Part shown: positions 8,154 to 19,244 of the stretch, piece after piece | How the letters are laid out: every line of letters begins with the position of its first letter | Numbering within the stretch: the stretch's first letter is position 1 | Source: Ensifer adhaerens | GTDB lineage: Bacteria > Pseudomonadota > Alphaproteobacteria > Rhizobiales > Rhizobiaceae | Length of the DNA: 64,000 bases | Direction of reading: 5' to 3' | Assembly (NCBI RefSeq): GCF_002007205.1 | Contig: NZ_LAZS01000014.1 | Location: forward strand, 62,001 to 126,000 | Program-made: the position numbers and the translations under genes | The notes under the pieces: model-generated | Databases searched by the model: none | The model's input: only the letters and a program-made list of their open reading frames with translations | What the model was told of the DNA's origin: nothing

Positions 8154-9671
8154 GTGTCAGAGCAGGCAATCTACGACGTCTTCGTCATCGGCGGCGGCAT
8201 CAACGGATGCGGCATCGCGCGCGACGCGGTCGGCCGTGGGTACTCGGTCGCCTTGGCCGAAATGAACGATTTCGCCTCCGGCACGTCCTCCGGCTCCACC
8301 AAGCTCATCCACGGCGGACTGCGCTATCTCGAGCATTACGAATTCCGCCTCGTGCGCGAAGCACTGATGGAGCGCGAAGTGCTCTGGGCCATGGCGCCGC
8401 ACGTCATCTGGCCGATGCGCTTCGTGCTGCCCTTTCACAAGGGCGGCCTGCGCCCGGCCTGGCTCATTCGCCTCGGCCTTTTCCTTTACGACCATATCGG
8501 CGGCCGCAAGCTGCTGCCGGCAACGGCGACGCTGGACATGAACCGCGATCCCGCCGGCAAGCCGCTGAAGCGCCTGTTCAACAAGGCGTTCGAATATTCC
8601 GACGGCTGGGTCAACGATGCCCGCCTGGTTGTGCTCAATGCCCGTGACGCCGCCGATCGCGGCGCCGTCATCATGGCCCGCACTCGTGTCGTCTCGGCAC
8701 GGCGTAACGGCGCCGTCTGGATCGTCGAGACCGAAAACCAGGAAAACGGCGAACGCAAGACGTTGCAGGCGCGCATGCTCATCAATGCCGCCGGCCCCTG
8801 GGTCGATGCGGTGCTCTCGGGTGCGCTCGGCAAGAACGACGTGCACAATGTCCGCCTCGTGCAGGGCAGCCATATCGTCGTGAAGAAGAAGTTCGACGAC
8901 CCGCGCGCCTATTTCTTCCAGAATCCGGATGGCCGCATCATGTTCGCCATCCCTTACGAAGAAGACTTCACGCTGATCGGCACCACCGATCGCGACTACA
9001 AGGGCAATCCGGCCGATGTGCACATCAGCGATGCCGAGGTCGACTATCTCTGCAAGGCAGCAAGCGAATACTTCCTCGAGCCGGTGACAAAGGACGACAT
9101 CGTCTGGACCTATTCGGCCGTGCGCCCGCTCTATGACGACGGCGCCAGCAAGGCGCAGGAAGCGACCCGCGACTACGTGCTGCGCGTCGAGGGCGACAAG
9201 GGTGCAGCCCCGCTTCTCAACGTCTTCGGCGGCAAGCTCACGACCTACCGCCGCCTTGGCGAATCCGCGCTTGAAAAGATCGGCGAGGCGATCGGCGTCA
9301 AAGGCTCGAAGTGGACGGCAGGGTCCAAGCTGCCTGGCGGCGATTTTCCGACCGAGGGCTACGCCAACGAAGTCGCGAGACTGCAGAAGCAATACCCCTT
9401 CCTGACGCCCAAGCATGCCCGTCGCCTCGTGCGCCTTTACGGCACCCGCGCCGCGGCCATTCTGGGTTCGGCAACGAACGAAGCCGCACTTGGCCGCCAC
9501 TTCGGCGCGGATCTCTACGAGGCCGAGGTCAGGTGGCTGATCATGCAGGAATGGGCGCGGCACGCCGAGGACGTGCTGTGGCGGCGCACGAAACTGGGAT
9601 TGAAGCTGACGCCCGGCGAGGCATCGGCACTGGAGGAATACATGCGAGGCGCGGCCAACGCAGCCGCCTGA
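8154..9671 (+). CDS. glpD: Glycerol-3-phosphate dehydrogenase (FAD-dependent)
   Basis: 505 residues. Oxidises glycerol-3-phosphate to dihydroxyacetone phosphate, passing electrons to the quinone pool at the inner membrane. The FAD-binding motif VIGGGINGCGIARDA lies at the N-terminus, followed by the family segments SSGSTKLIHGGLRYLE, TTDRDYKG and VFGGKLTTYR. The GTG at 8154 was chosen because GGAGGGG lies at the right distance; an earlier ATG at 8121 lacks such a site. It is followed by the glycerol importer genes, and a nested inverted repeat occupies the gap to glpS. Confidence 0.96.
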   Translation: MSEQAIYDVFVIGGGINGCGIARDAVGRGYSVALAEMNDFASGTSSGSTKLIHGGLRYLEHYEFRLVREALMEREVLWAMAPHVIWPMRFVLPFHKGGLRPAWLIRLGLFLYDHIGGRKLLPATATLDMNRDPAGKPLKRLFNKAFEYSDGWVNDARLVVLNARDAADRGAVIMARTRVVSARRNGAVWIVETENQENGERKTLQARMLINAAGPWVDAVLSGALGKNDVHNVRLVQGSHIVVKKKFDDPRAYFFQNPDGRIMFAIPYEEDFTLIGTTDRDYKGNPADVHISDAEVDYLCKAASEYFLEPVTKDDIVWTYSAVRPLYDDGASKAQEATRDYVLRVEGDKGAAPLLNVFGGKLTTYRRLGESALEKIGEAIGVKGSKWTAGSKLPGGDFPTEGYANEVARLQKQYPFLTPKHARRLVRLYGTRAAAILGSATNEAALGRHFGADLYEAEVRWLIMQEWARHAEDVLWRRTKLGLKLTPGEASALEEYMRGAANAAA

Positions 9672-9755
9672 AACGCTCGCATTCATGCGCATTTCCGACC
9701 AAACCGCGCAGCCGGTCTGCGTCAGGAAATGCGAAAGACGACAAGAGAGCGTTTC
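9670..9755. repeat. Nested inverted repeats between glpD and glpS
   Basis: The outer arms GAAACGCTC (9670-9678) and GAGCGTTTC (9747-9755) and the inner arms CGCATTTCC (9688-9696) and GGAAATGCG (9725-9733) would form one long interrupted stem in the mRNA. The element begins in the glpD stop codon. There is no T-tract, so it is more likely a processing or stability element than a terminator. Confidence 0.6.
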
Positions 9756-9807
9756 CGCGCTGGGGTGAGAACGCTCGGGACTGCCTTAGGGCTGGGTGGA
9801 GAATTCA

Positions 9808-10878
<1,071 letters not shown>

Positions 10879-10899
10879 AGGAGGCGCTGGGAGGAAAAC

Positions 10900-11970
<1,071 letters not shown>

Positions 11971-11972
11971 CC

Positions 11973-12839
11973 ATGGAGAAAACCTGGAACAACAAGGCCT
12001 GGTTCATGGTGCTGCCGGTCCTGGTACTGGTCGCCTTCTCGGCCGTCATTCCGCTGATGACCGTCGTCAACTATTCGGTCCAGGACACCTTCGGCAACAA
12101 CCAGTTCTTCTGGGCCGGCACCGACTGGTATGTTGAGGTGTTGTCGTCCGACCGCTTCTGGGATGCGCTCACCCGCAACCTGATCTTCTCGGCGATCATT
12201 CTGGCCATCGAGATCCCACTCGGCATCATCATCGCGCTCAACATGCCGAAGAAGGGTCTCGGCGTGCCGGTCTGCCTGGTCCTGATGGCGCTGCCGCTGC
12301 TCATTCCGTGGAACGTCGTCGGCACCATCTGGCAGGTCTTCGGCCGCGTCGATATCGGTCTGCTCGGCCGCACGCTCGAAGCGATGGGCATCAACTACAA
12401 CTACGTGCAGAACCCGGTCGCTGCCTGGGTGACGCTGATCGTCATGGACGTCTGGCACTGGACGAGCCTCGTCGTGCTGCTCTGCTATGCCGGCCTCGTC
12501 TCGATCCCGGACGCCTACTACCAGGCCGCCAAGATCGACGGCGCCTCGCGCTGGTCGGTGTTCCGCTACATCCAGCTTCCGAAGATGAAGCGCGTGCTCC
12601 TGATCGCCTTCCTGCTGCGCTTCATGGATAGCTTCATGATCTACACCGAGCCCTTCGTCGTCACCGGCGGCGGCCCGGGCAACTCCACCACCTTCCTGTC
12701 CATCGACCTCGTCAAGACGGCCATCGGCCAGTTCGACCTCGGTCCGGCGGCAGCGCTATCGATCATCTACTTCCTCATCATCCTGCTGCTCTCGTGGATC
12801 TTCTACACCGTGATGACCACGAGCGACGCGCAGGGCTGA
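11973..12839 (+). CDS. glpP: Glycerol ABC transporter permease GlpP
   Basis: 288-residue MalF/UgpA-type permease with about six membrane helices and the cytoplasmic EAA-like loop (YQAAKIDGASRWSVFRYI) that contacts the ATPases. The start is 2 bp after the glpT stop, with the ribosome binding site inside the end of glpT. Forms the channel with GlpQ. Assignment to glycerol comes from gene order with glpR, glpD and the rest of the cluster. Confidence 0.93.
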   Translation: MEKTWNNKAWFMVLPVLVLVAFSAVIPLMTVVNYSVQDTFGNNQFFWAGTDWYVEVLSSDRFWDALTRNLIFSAIILAIEIPLGIIIALNMPKKGLGVPVCLVLMALPLLIPWNVVGTIWQVFGRVDIGLLGRTLEAMGINYNYVQNPVAAWVTLIVMDVWHWTSLVVLLCYAGLVSIPDAYYQAAKIDGASRWSVFRYIQLPKMKRVLLIAFLLRFMDSFMIYTEPFVVTGGGPGNSTTFLSIDLVKTAIGQFDLGPAAALSIIYFLIILLLSWIFYTVMTTSDAQG

Positions 12840-12861
12840 CAAAGGCGGGAGGAGAACCAAC

Positions 12862-13680
12862 ATGCAAAAACAACCGCTTACCGAACGCCTCTCCTGGCTG
12901 GTGCCGACGATCTACATCGTCTTCCTGCTCCTGCCGATCTACTGGCTCGTCAACATGAGCTTCAAGGAGACGAGCGAGATCCTCAGCACCTTCTCGCTCT
13001 GGCCGGTCAATCCGACGCTCAGGAACTACGAGGTGATCTTCACCGATCCCTCCTGGTACAACGGCTACATCAACTCGATCATCTACGTGGTCATGAACAC
13101 GGTGATCTCGGTCGCGGCAGCCTTGCCGGCAGCCTATGCCTTCTCGCGCTACCGCTTCCTCGGCGACAAGCACCTGTTCTTCTGGCTGCTCACCAACCGC
13201 ATGGCGCCGCCGGCGGTCTTCGCGCTGCCCTTCTTCCAGCTCTATTCGGCCTTCGGCCTGATCGACACGCACATCGCCGTGGCGCTGGCGCACTGCCTGT
13301 TCAACGTGCCGCTCGCGGTCTGGATCCTGGAAGGCTTCATGTCGGGCGTGCCGAAGGAAATCGACGAAACCGCCTATATCGACGGTTACTCGTTCCCGCG
13401 CTTCTTCGTGAAGATCTTCATGCCGCTGATCGCGTCCGGCATCGGTGTCGCCGCCTTCTTCTGCTTCATGTTCTCCTGGGTCGAACTCTTGCTTGCCCGC
13501 ACGCTGACGACCACGGACGCCAAGCCGATCGCCGCAACCATGACCCGTACCGTTTCCGCTTCCGGCCTCGACTGGGGTGTGCTGGCCGCCGCCGGCGTGC
13601 TCACCATCATCCCGGGCGCGCTGGTGATCTATTTCGTTCGCAACTACATCGCCAAGGGCTTTGCCCTGGGGAGGGTATGA
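12862..13680 (+). CDS. glpQ: Glycerol ABC transporter permease GlpQ
   Basis: 272-residue MalG/UgpE-type permease with six predicted membrane helices and the conserved loop DETAYIDGYSFPRFFVKIF. Partner of GlpP. Its stop overlaps the start of glpU in an ATGA (13677-13680), so the two are translationally coupled. Not the E. coli glycerophosphodiesterase of the same name. Confidence 0.93.
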   Translation: MQKQPLTERLSWLVPTIYIVFLLLPIYWLVNMSFKETSEILSTFSLWPVNPTLRNYEVIFTDPSWYNGYINSIIYVVMNTVISVAAALPAAYAFSRYRFLGDKHLFFWLLTNRMAPPAVFALPFFQLYSAFGLIDTHIAVALAHCLFNVPLAVWILEGFMSGVPKEIDETAYIDGYSFPRFFVKIFMPLIASGIGVAAFFCFMFSWVELLLARTLTTTDAKPIAATMTRTVSASGLDWGVLAAAGVLTIIPGALVIYFVRNYIAKGFALGRV

Positions 13681-14102
13681 TGACCGCTCAACCCATTCGC
13701 AAGGCCCGCTGGCAGCTGCCTTTCGCCGCCGTTCTTCTCGTCTACGCCACCATAGCTGGCCTTCTCGTCAGCATGCTGCCGATCAAGGACGGGGCGCGCG
13801 ACTGGTTCGCGCCGCTCATCGCCGGCGGCTGGATGGCCTGGTCGTTTCCGTCGGCCATGTTCTTCCTGACGATCTTCGCGCTGCTGTCGATGATGGCAGT
13901 CTGGGAATATGCCTCGCCCGGTGGCAACCCGCGCGTCGGCATCCTGCGCTTCGAGACGACACGGGGCGATCGCCTGTTCGTGTCGCTGCTCGGAAGCGCC
14001 TTCATTCACCTCGCATGGCTCGGCTTCGTCGGCGGGCAGAACCTGTGGTGGGCGCTCGCGCTCTCCCTGGTCTATGCCGTCGGCGTCTTCCGCTACGTCT
14101 GA
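13677..14102 (+). CDS. glpU: Small integral membrane protein GlpU (DUF2160 type)
   Basis: 141 residues with about four hydrophobic segments, matching the small membrane protein (DUF2160/COG5477 type) that accompanies glycerol ABC importers. The Rhizobium leguminosarum cluster contains an equivalent glpU; its precise role is unknown, and an accessory role in the membrane complex is inference. It overlaps glpQ and is followed, after a hairpin, by the binding-protein gene. Confidence 0.85.
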   Translation: MMTAQPIRKARWQLPFAAVLLVYATIAGLLVSMLPIKDGARDWFAPLIAGGWMAWSFPSAMFFLTIFALLSMMAVWEYASPGGNPRVGILRFETTRGDRLFVSLLGSAFIHLAWLGFVGGQNLWWALALSLVYAVGVFRYV

Positions 14103-14119
14103 GGCGAACGAACCGATTT

Positions 14120-14146
14120 GAGGGGCCGCTAAACCAGCGACCCCTC
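14120..14146 (+). repeat. Stem-loop between glpU and glpV
   Basis: GAGGGG (14120-14125) pairs with CCCCTC (14141-14146), with inner GCT/AGC pairing. It has no T-tract. It precedes the binding-protein gene, where hairpins commonly protect or define a separately abundant transcript. Confidence 0.5.
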
Positions 14147-14188
14147 GAAAGCTAAAGAACCGCATTCGCAAACCTAAGGGAGGGAATT

Positions 14189-15910
14189 ATGCGACGGCAT
14201 CTTTTGACTACGACGGCAGCTATGCTGCTGGCTTTCACCGGCACCGCTTTTGCCGGCATGGACGAGGCTAAGACATTCCTCGACAGTGAGATCGGCGACA
14301 TGTCCTCGCTCGACCGCGCGGCGCAGGAAGCCGAAATGCAGTGGTTCGTCGATGCGGCCAAGCCCTTTGCCGGCATGGAAATCAAGGTCGTTTCCGAAAC
14401 GATCACCACGCATGAATACGAATCGAAGACGCTCGCCAAGGCGTTCTCCGACATCACCGGCATCAAGATCACCCACGACCTGATCGGCGAAGGCGACGTC
14501 GTCGAAAAGCTGCAGACGCAGATGCAGTCGGGCGAAAACGTCTATGACGCCTATATCAACGATAGCGACCTGATCGGCACCCATTGGCGCTACCAGCAGG
14601 CCCGCAGCCTGACCGACTTCATGGCCAATGAAGGCAAGGACGTCACCAACCCGAACCTCGACATCGACGACTTCATCGGCAAGTCCTTCACGACCGCGCC
14701 GGACGGCAAGCTCTACCAGCTTCCCGACCAGCAGTTCGCGAACCTCTATTGGTTCCGCTACGACTGGTTTAGCGACGAGAAGAACAAGGCGGACTTCAAG
14801 GCGAAGTACGGCTACGACCTCGGCGTTCCGGTCAATTGGTCCGCTTACGAAGATATCGCCGAGTTCTTCACCGGCCGCGAAGTCGATGGCAAGAAGGTCT
14901 ATGGCCACATGGACTACGGCAAGAAGGACCCGTCGCTCGGCTGGCGCTTCACCGACGCCTGGCTGTCGATGGCCGGCAACGGCGACAAGGGCATCCCGAA
15001 CGGCAAGCCGGTCGACGAGTGGGGCATCAAGGTCGACGAGAACTCGCGTCCGGTCGGCTCGTGCGTTGCCCGTGGCGGCGACACCAACGGCCCGGCTGCC
15101 GTCTACTCGATCCAGAAGTACCTGGACTGGATGAAGGCCTATGCACCGGCAGCCGCCCAGGGCATGACCTTCTCGGAATCCGGCCCGGTTCCGTCGCAGG
15201 GTGAAATCGCCCAGCAGATGTTCACCTACACGGCGTTCACCGCCGACTTCGTCAAGCCGGGCCTGCCCGTCGTCAACGAGGACGGCTCGCCGAAGTGGCG
15301 TTTTGCTCCGAGCCCGCACGGCGTCTACTGGAAGGACGGCATGAAGCTCGGTTACCAGGACGCCGGTTCCTGGACGCTTTTGAAGTCGACCCCTGACGAC
15401 CGCGCCAAGGCCGCCTGGCTCTACGCGCAGTTCGTCACCTCGAAGACCGTCGACGTGAAGAAGAGCCATGTCGGCCTCACCTTCATCCGCCAGTCGACGC
15501 TCGACCACAAGAGCTTCACGGACCGCGCTCCGAAGCTCGGCGGTCTGATCGAGTTCTACCGTTCGCCGGCCCGCCTGCAGTGGTCGCCGACCGGCACGAA
15601 CGTTCCTGACTATCCGAAGCTGGCTCAGCTTTGGTGGCAGGCGATCGGCGACGCATCCTCGGGTGCCAAGACCGCTCAGGAAGCCATGGACTCGCTGTGC
15701 GCCGAGCAGGAGAAGGTTCTCTCCCGTCTCGAGCGTTCGGGCGTCCAGGGCGACATCGGTCCGAAGCTCGCCGAAGAGCACGATCTCGAATTCTGGAACA
15801 AGGACGCCGTTTCCAAGGGCAACCTCGCTCCGCAGCTGAAGATCGAGAACGAGAAGGAAAAGCCGCAGACCGTCAACTACGACGATCTGGTCAAGAGCTG
15901 GCAGAAGTAA
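14189..15910 (+). CDS. glpV: Glycerol ABC transporter substrate-binding protein
   Basis: 573-residue periplasmic binding protein, longer than most type-1 sugar binders. Residues 1-22 form a signal peptide (two Arg, hydrophobic core, TAFA cleavage site). The mature part is a MalE/UgpB-like solute-binding fold. A good GGGAGGG ribosome binding site precedes the ATG at 14189. Last gene of the glycerol cluster, closed by a strong terminator at 15918. Substrate assignment rests on the operon. Confidence 0.93.
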   Translation: MRRHLLTTTAAMLLAFTGTAFAGMDEAKTFLDSEIGDMSSLDRAAQEAEMQWFVDAAKPFAGMEIKVVSETITTHEYESKTLAKAFSDITGIKITHDLIGEGDVVEKLQTQMQSGENVYDAYINDSDLIGTHWRYQQARSLTDFMANEGKDVTNPNLDIDDFIGKSFTTAPDGKLYQLPDQQFANLYWFRYDWFSDEKNKADFKAKYGYDLGVPVNWSAYEDIAEFFTGREVDGKKVYGHMDYGKKDPSLGWRFTDAWLSMAGNGDKGIPNGKPVDEWGIKVDENSRPVGSCVARGGDTNGPAAVYSIQKYLDWMKAYAPAAAQGMTFSESGPVPSQGEIAQQMFTYTAFTADFVKPGLPVVNEDGSPKWRFAPSPHGVYWKDGMKLGYQDAGSWTLLKSTPDDRAKAAWLYAQFVTSKTVDVKKSHVGLTFIRQSTLDHKSFTDRAPKLGGLIEFYRSPARLQWSPTGTNVPDYPKLAQLWWQAIGDASSGAKTAQEAMDSLCAEQEKVLSRLERSGVQGDIGPKLAEEHDLEFWNKDAVSKGNLAPQLKIENEKEKPQTVNYDDLVKSWQK

Positions 15911-15917
15911 CAAGGAT

Positions 15918-15944
15918 GGCCGCCCGAACCGGGCGGCCTTTCTC
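15918..15944 (+). terminator. Rho-independent terminator of the glycerol operon
   Basis: GGCCGCCC-GAACC-GGGCGGCC stem followed by TTTCTC, starting 7 bp after the glpV stop. Confidence 0.85.
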
Positions 15945-15960
15945 TATCAGGAGATGCGGC

Positions 15961-15988
15961 ACCGGGGTCGACAACGGCCCCGGTTTTT
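15961..15988 (+). terminator. Second tandem terminator after glpV
   Basis: ACCGGGG (15961-15967) pairs with CCCCGGT (15978-15984) and runs into TTTTTC. A backup to the terminator just upstream, before the convergent MFS gene. Confidence 0.7.
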
Positions 15989-16005
15989 CGTTGCCTCGAC
16001 TCAAG

Positions 16006-17223
16006 TCACCGAGGCGAGCGCGGAAAGCCCTGCCGTCCGAACCCCGCCACGACCAGGGCCGGAACCAGGATCGCCACCAGTACGACGGGAAGAGCGGCCG
16101 CGCCGACGCCGTCGAGCAACAGCCCACCCGCCAATCCGCCGCCGGCCATCGCCGCATTCCAACCGGTGACGATCATCGACTGCGCCGCATCGGCCTCCGC
16201 GCCGGCAGCCTTTGCAGAAGCGGTCTGAAACAATGTCGGCGCTCCACCGAAGGCGAGCCCCCAGCCAACGACGCCGAGATAGACCGCCGCCGGCTGCCCG
16301 CTGAAGACCGCAAGCAGCAGCGATGCCGCTGCAAACAGTGCCGTCGTCGCAAGCACCAGGAGGCGCAGGTGCCGGTCGACGAGTGCCCCGATGATGGGGA
16401 TGACCGCCAGCGAGGCGACGCCGAACACAAGCAGCACCCGGTCGGCTTCCAGATCCAGGCCTGATGGCTTCAGATACGGCACGATGTAGGTGTAGAGGAC
16501 GTTGTGGCCGAGAACGACGGCGAACATCACGATCAGCACCGGCCTGATCCCGGGCAGGCGCAACACCGATGAAAGTGGCAACCGCCGCCCGGTGCGCTGC
16601 CCCGGGAAGTCCGGCACCGCCAAAAGGATCCAGCCGACGAGCAGCACCGTGATGACACTGAGGAGGCCGAAGATCATGCGCCAGCCGGTCATGGCGCCAA
16701 GCATCGTTCCGGCGGGAATGCCGATCGACAGCGCCACCGGCGCGCCGAGCATGGCAATGGCGATCGCTCGTCCCTGCAACTGCGGCGCCACCAGGCGGCC
16801 GGCATAGCCGGCAGCAAGCGCCCAGAGCAGGCCGGCAAAGACTCCGGCAAGCAAGCGTGCCGCCATCGTCAGAGTGTAATCGTTTGACAGCGCGGTGATT
16901 GTGTTGACCACGGCAAAACCGGAGATGGCCGCGATCAGCAGCGGCCGCCGGCGCCAGGTGCGCGTCAGCGCCACGAGCGGGATGGCGGCTATGAGCGAAC
17001 CGATCGCATAGATCGTCACCATCTGACCGGCAAGCGATGGCGAGACGCCGAGGTCGGTGCTGATCTGCGGTAGCAGGCCTGCCGGCAGCGCTTCCGTCAG
17101 GATGGTGATGAATCCGGCGGTCGCAAGCGCAAGCAGCGCCGAAAGCGGAAGCCTGGCCTCGGGAACGGCAGTGGACGCCGCGGCCTGCCCTGCGGCCGGA
17201 GACACATAGTTGGTGGATTGCAT
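16006..17223 (-). CDS. MFS transporter (DHA1/AraJ-like efflux family)
   Basis: 405 residues with 12 hydrophobic segments typical of a drug:H+ antiporter of the arabinose-efflux/AraJ type. The helix 1 region (LTEALPAGLLPQISTDLGV) and the loop after helix 2 to 3 (RTWRRRPLL) fit the family. The substrate is unknown. It follows a small ABM-domain gene on the same strand, with a LysR regulator diverging from both, so it is probably an inducible export and detoxification unit. Confidence 0.9.
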   Translation of the reverse strand: MQSTNYVSPAAGQAAASTAVPEARLPLSALLALATAGFITILTEALPAGLLPQISTDLGVSPSLAGQMVTIYAIGSLIAAIPLVALTRTWRRRPLLIAAISGFAVVNTITALSNDYTLTMAARLLAGVFAGLLWALAAGYAGRLVAPQLQGRAIAIAMLGAPVALSIGIPAGTMLGAMTGWRMIFGLLSVITVLLVGWILLAVPDFPGQRTGRRLPLSSVLRLPGIRPVLIVMFAVVLGHNVLYTYIVPYLKPSGLDLEADRVLLVFGVASLAVIPIIGALVDRHLRLLVLATTALFAAASLLLAVFSGQPAAVYLGVVGWGLAFGGAPTLFQTASAKAAGAEADAAQSMIVTGWNAAMAGGGLAGGLLLDGVGAAALPVVLVAILVPALVVAGFGRQGFPRSPR

Positions 17224-17327
17224 GGGACCTGTCTTTCAGGACGGCGCGCCGAGCGCACCCGGCTGGCGTTGGCGGGTTGGAGACTGGTGGGGGCGTTCGC
17301 CGCCGGCGCATGCGGGCGGCGAATCTC

Positions 17328-17693
17328 CTATGCCGACGCCGCAGACGCAGCGCGCTTGGGCAAGATCAGATCGTCGACGCGATAGGTGTGGAACTCATGG
17401 GTCGACACCGTCTGCAGCGCCCGGAATTTTTTCAGAAACACCGGGTCGCTGAAAAATTCCTCGACGTTTCCTTCGCCTGCTATCGCTTCGATGTTGACGA
17501 CCGTCTTGCCGTCGGTGCTCTTGGAGAGATTGCTCCAGAGAAAGCCCTCCTTGCGCTCGGCCACATAGTTGACCACGTCCTGGATCAGGCGAAACGCCTC
17601 TTCCTGCTTGCCCTCGTGGGCGTGGATGACATTGACGATGAAGACGGTGGGTTCGGGATCGCTGCGGAAACCGGCCAGAAGTGCCTGCTGCAT
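17328..17693 (-). CDS. Antibiotic biosynthesis monooxygenase (ABM) domain protein
   Basis: 121 residues with an ABM/dimeric alpha-beta-barrel pattern: VFIVNVIHAHEGKQEEAFRL at the start, then ERKEGFLWSNLSKSTDGKTV and a later FFSDPVFLKKF segment. Such proteins are cofactor-free monooxygenases or quinone-modifying enzymes; the actual substrate is not readable. First gene of an ABM-MFS pair divergent from a LysR gene, suggesting control by that regulator. Confidence 0.8.
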   Translation of the reverse strand: MQQALLAGFRSDPEPTVFIVNVIHAHEGKQEEAFRLIQDVVNYVAERKEGFLWSNLSKSTDGKTVVNIEAIAGEGNVEEFFSDPVFLKKFRALQTVSTHEFHTYRVDDLILPKRAASAASA

Positions 17694-17803
17694 GTTTTCT
17701 CCTTCTTTCGCCGACGATGTTTGCGCGCGTCACAAGCGCGGTTTGTCGGGCAGGCGGACTATGGCGAGCTTCCAATCACAGAAAAATGCGCTACAGCTCC
17801 AAA

Positions 17804-17822
17804 GATATCGGACAGAAATATC
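17804..17822. promoter_or_regulatory. Candidate LysR binding site in the divergent region
   Basis: GATAT (17804-17808) and ATATC (17818-17822) form an inverted repeat with a 9-bp spacer in the 160-bp region between the ABM gene and the divergent LysR gene, 32 bp before the LysR start. The T-N11-A spacing expected for this family can be read in it. Inference only. Confidence 0.35.
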
Positions 17823-17853
17823 CGCAATCCCGCATGACGGGCGAGGAGGACGA

Positions 17854-18768
17854 ATGGATAGCCTTGGCGCACTCAACGCATTCGTGCAGGCGGCGGAGGC
17901 GCGCAGTTTTACCGAGGCCGCGACCCAGCTCGGCGTCTCCCCTTCCGCCGTCGGCAAGGCGATTGCCCGCCTTGAGGAACGCTTGAGCGTTCGCCTCTTT
18001 CATCGCAGCACGCGCAGCGTCACGCTGACGCCGGAAGGCACGCTGTTTCTCGAACGCTGCCGGCGGATTTTCTGCGAGGTCGAAGCGGCCGAGGCAGAGC
18101 TGGTGCAGAGCCAGGAGGCGCCGCGCGGCAAGCTGCGCGTCAGCCTGCCGATGGCCGGAATGCTGCTGATGCCGACGCTGACGGCCTTCATGCGTGCCTA
18201 TCCGGAGGTCGAGATCGATCTCGACTTCTCCGACCGCATGGTCGACGTCATCGAGGAGGGTTTCGATGCGGTGATCCGCAGCGGCGATCTCGGCGATTCC
18301 CGTCTGATGACGCGCCAGATCGGCACCTTTCACCCCTATCTCGTCGCCTCGCCCGCCTATTTCGAGAAACATGGCACGCCCACGGCGCCGCGCGATCTCG
18401 AACAGCATCACTGCCTGCACCATCGCTTTCCCTCGACAGGCAAGCTGGAGCCCTGGCCCTTGATGGAGGACGGCTCAGCGGCAAGCGTCGATCTGCCGGT
18501 GACGGCCGTCTCGAATGCGCTGGAGCCGCTGATCCACATGGCCGAGGAAGGGCTCGGCATCGCCTGCCTTCCGGATTTCACCATCAGGCGGCAAATGCGC
18601 GAGGGAACGCTTGTGGCGGTTCTCGAAAACCAGCTGCGTCGCTGCGGCACCTACCGGATCCTGTGGCCGTCCAGCCGGCATCTCTCGCCGAAACTGCGGG
18701 TCTTCGTCGATTTCATGGCTGCCAATCTATTCCCGGCACATGGGGTGACGGGTTCGGGCGCGGGCTGA
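17854..18768 (+). CDS. LysR-family transcriptional regulator
   Basis: 304 residues: an N-terminal winged helix-turn-helix (DSLGALNAFVQAAEARSFTE, SPSAVGKAIARLEERLSVRLF) and a LysR substrate-binding domain of the CrgA/PP2 type (RGKLRVSLPMAGMLLMP). The start at 17854 has GAGGAGG upstream; longer in-frame starts reach into the divergent ABM gene and are rejected. It probably controls the divergent ABM-MFS pair. Confidence 0.92.
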   Translation: MDSLGALNAFVQAAEARSFTEAATQLGVSPSAVGKAIARLEERLSVRLFHRSTRSVTLTPEGTLFLERCRRIFCEVEAAEAELVQSQEAPRGKLRVSLPMAGMLLMPTLTAFMRAYPEVEIDLDFSDRMVDVIEEGFDAVIRSGDLGDSRLMTRQIGTFHPYLVASPAYFEKHGTPTAPRDLEQHHCLHHRFPSTGKLEPWPLMEDGSAASVDLPVTAVSNALEPLIHMAEEGLGIACLPDFTIRRQMREGTLVAVLENQLRRCGTYRILWPSSRHLSPKLRVFVDFMAANLFPAHGVTGSGAG

Positions 18769-18782
18769 CAGGGAACAAGACT

Positions 18783-19244
18783 CTACGATTTCACCATCGC
18801 GCGGCGCGCGGATTTCTCCCATCGGCGCTTGTCAAAGACTGCCCTGATCGCCTGCGTCGAGCCGTCATCCATGCGCACGCTCATATCCATGTAGAGATGC
18901 TCGTCGACAATCGTGATGCGGATGTCGAAGGGCTTGCCGCGATAGCGGCTAACGCCGTCCTCGTTCCAGCGGCCGATGCCCTCGGCGGTCGAACCGCCGC
19001 CGACGCGCCCGAGATGGGTCACGGCGAACCATCCGTCCCTGCCCGTCACCTTCAGGACGGGACCGTTCCGTCTGATCTCGACCCAGCAGCGCTCGCAATC
19101 ATCGGTGCCGGAGGCCACCTGCCGCCATTGCCCGGGGAAACTGACGCCGTTCGCCCCGGCGACCGCCGGCCAGAGAACGACCAGCAGTACGAGAAGCACA
19201 CGGCACCAGGAAGAAAGGGCCAAACTGCAAGATTTCATCGACAT
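18783..19244 (-). CDS. Hypothetical secreted protein
   Basis: 153 residues, not recognised. A signal peptide spans roughly residues 1-29 (hydrophobic LLVLLVVLWPAVAGA). The mature part of ~125 residues has a DDCERCW motif (CxxC) and a beta-rich, Gly-Arg-rich segment (RDGWFAVTHLGRVGGG). Start chosen at 19244 because the signal peptide begins there; the ATG at 19238 is equally possible. It converges on the LysR gene with only 14 bp between stops. A role in the cell envelope is inference. Confidence 0.65.
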   Translation of the reverse strand: MSMKSCSLALSSWCRVLLVLLVVLWPAVAGANGVSFPGQWRQVASGTDDCERCWVEIRRNGPVLKVTGRDGWFAVTHLGRVGGGSTAEGIGRWNEDGVSRYRGKPFDIRITIVDEHLYMDMSVRMDDGSTQAIRAVFDKRRWEKSARRAMVKS

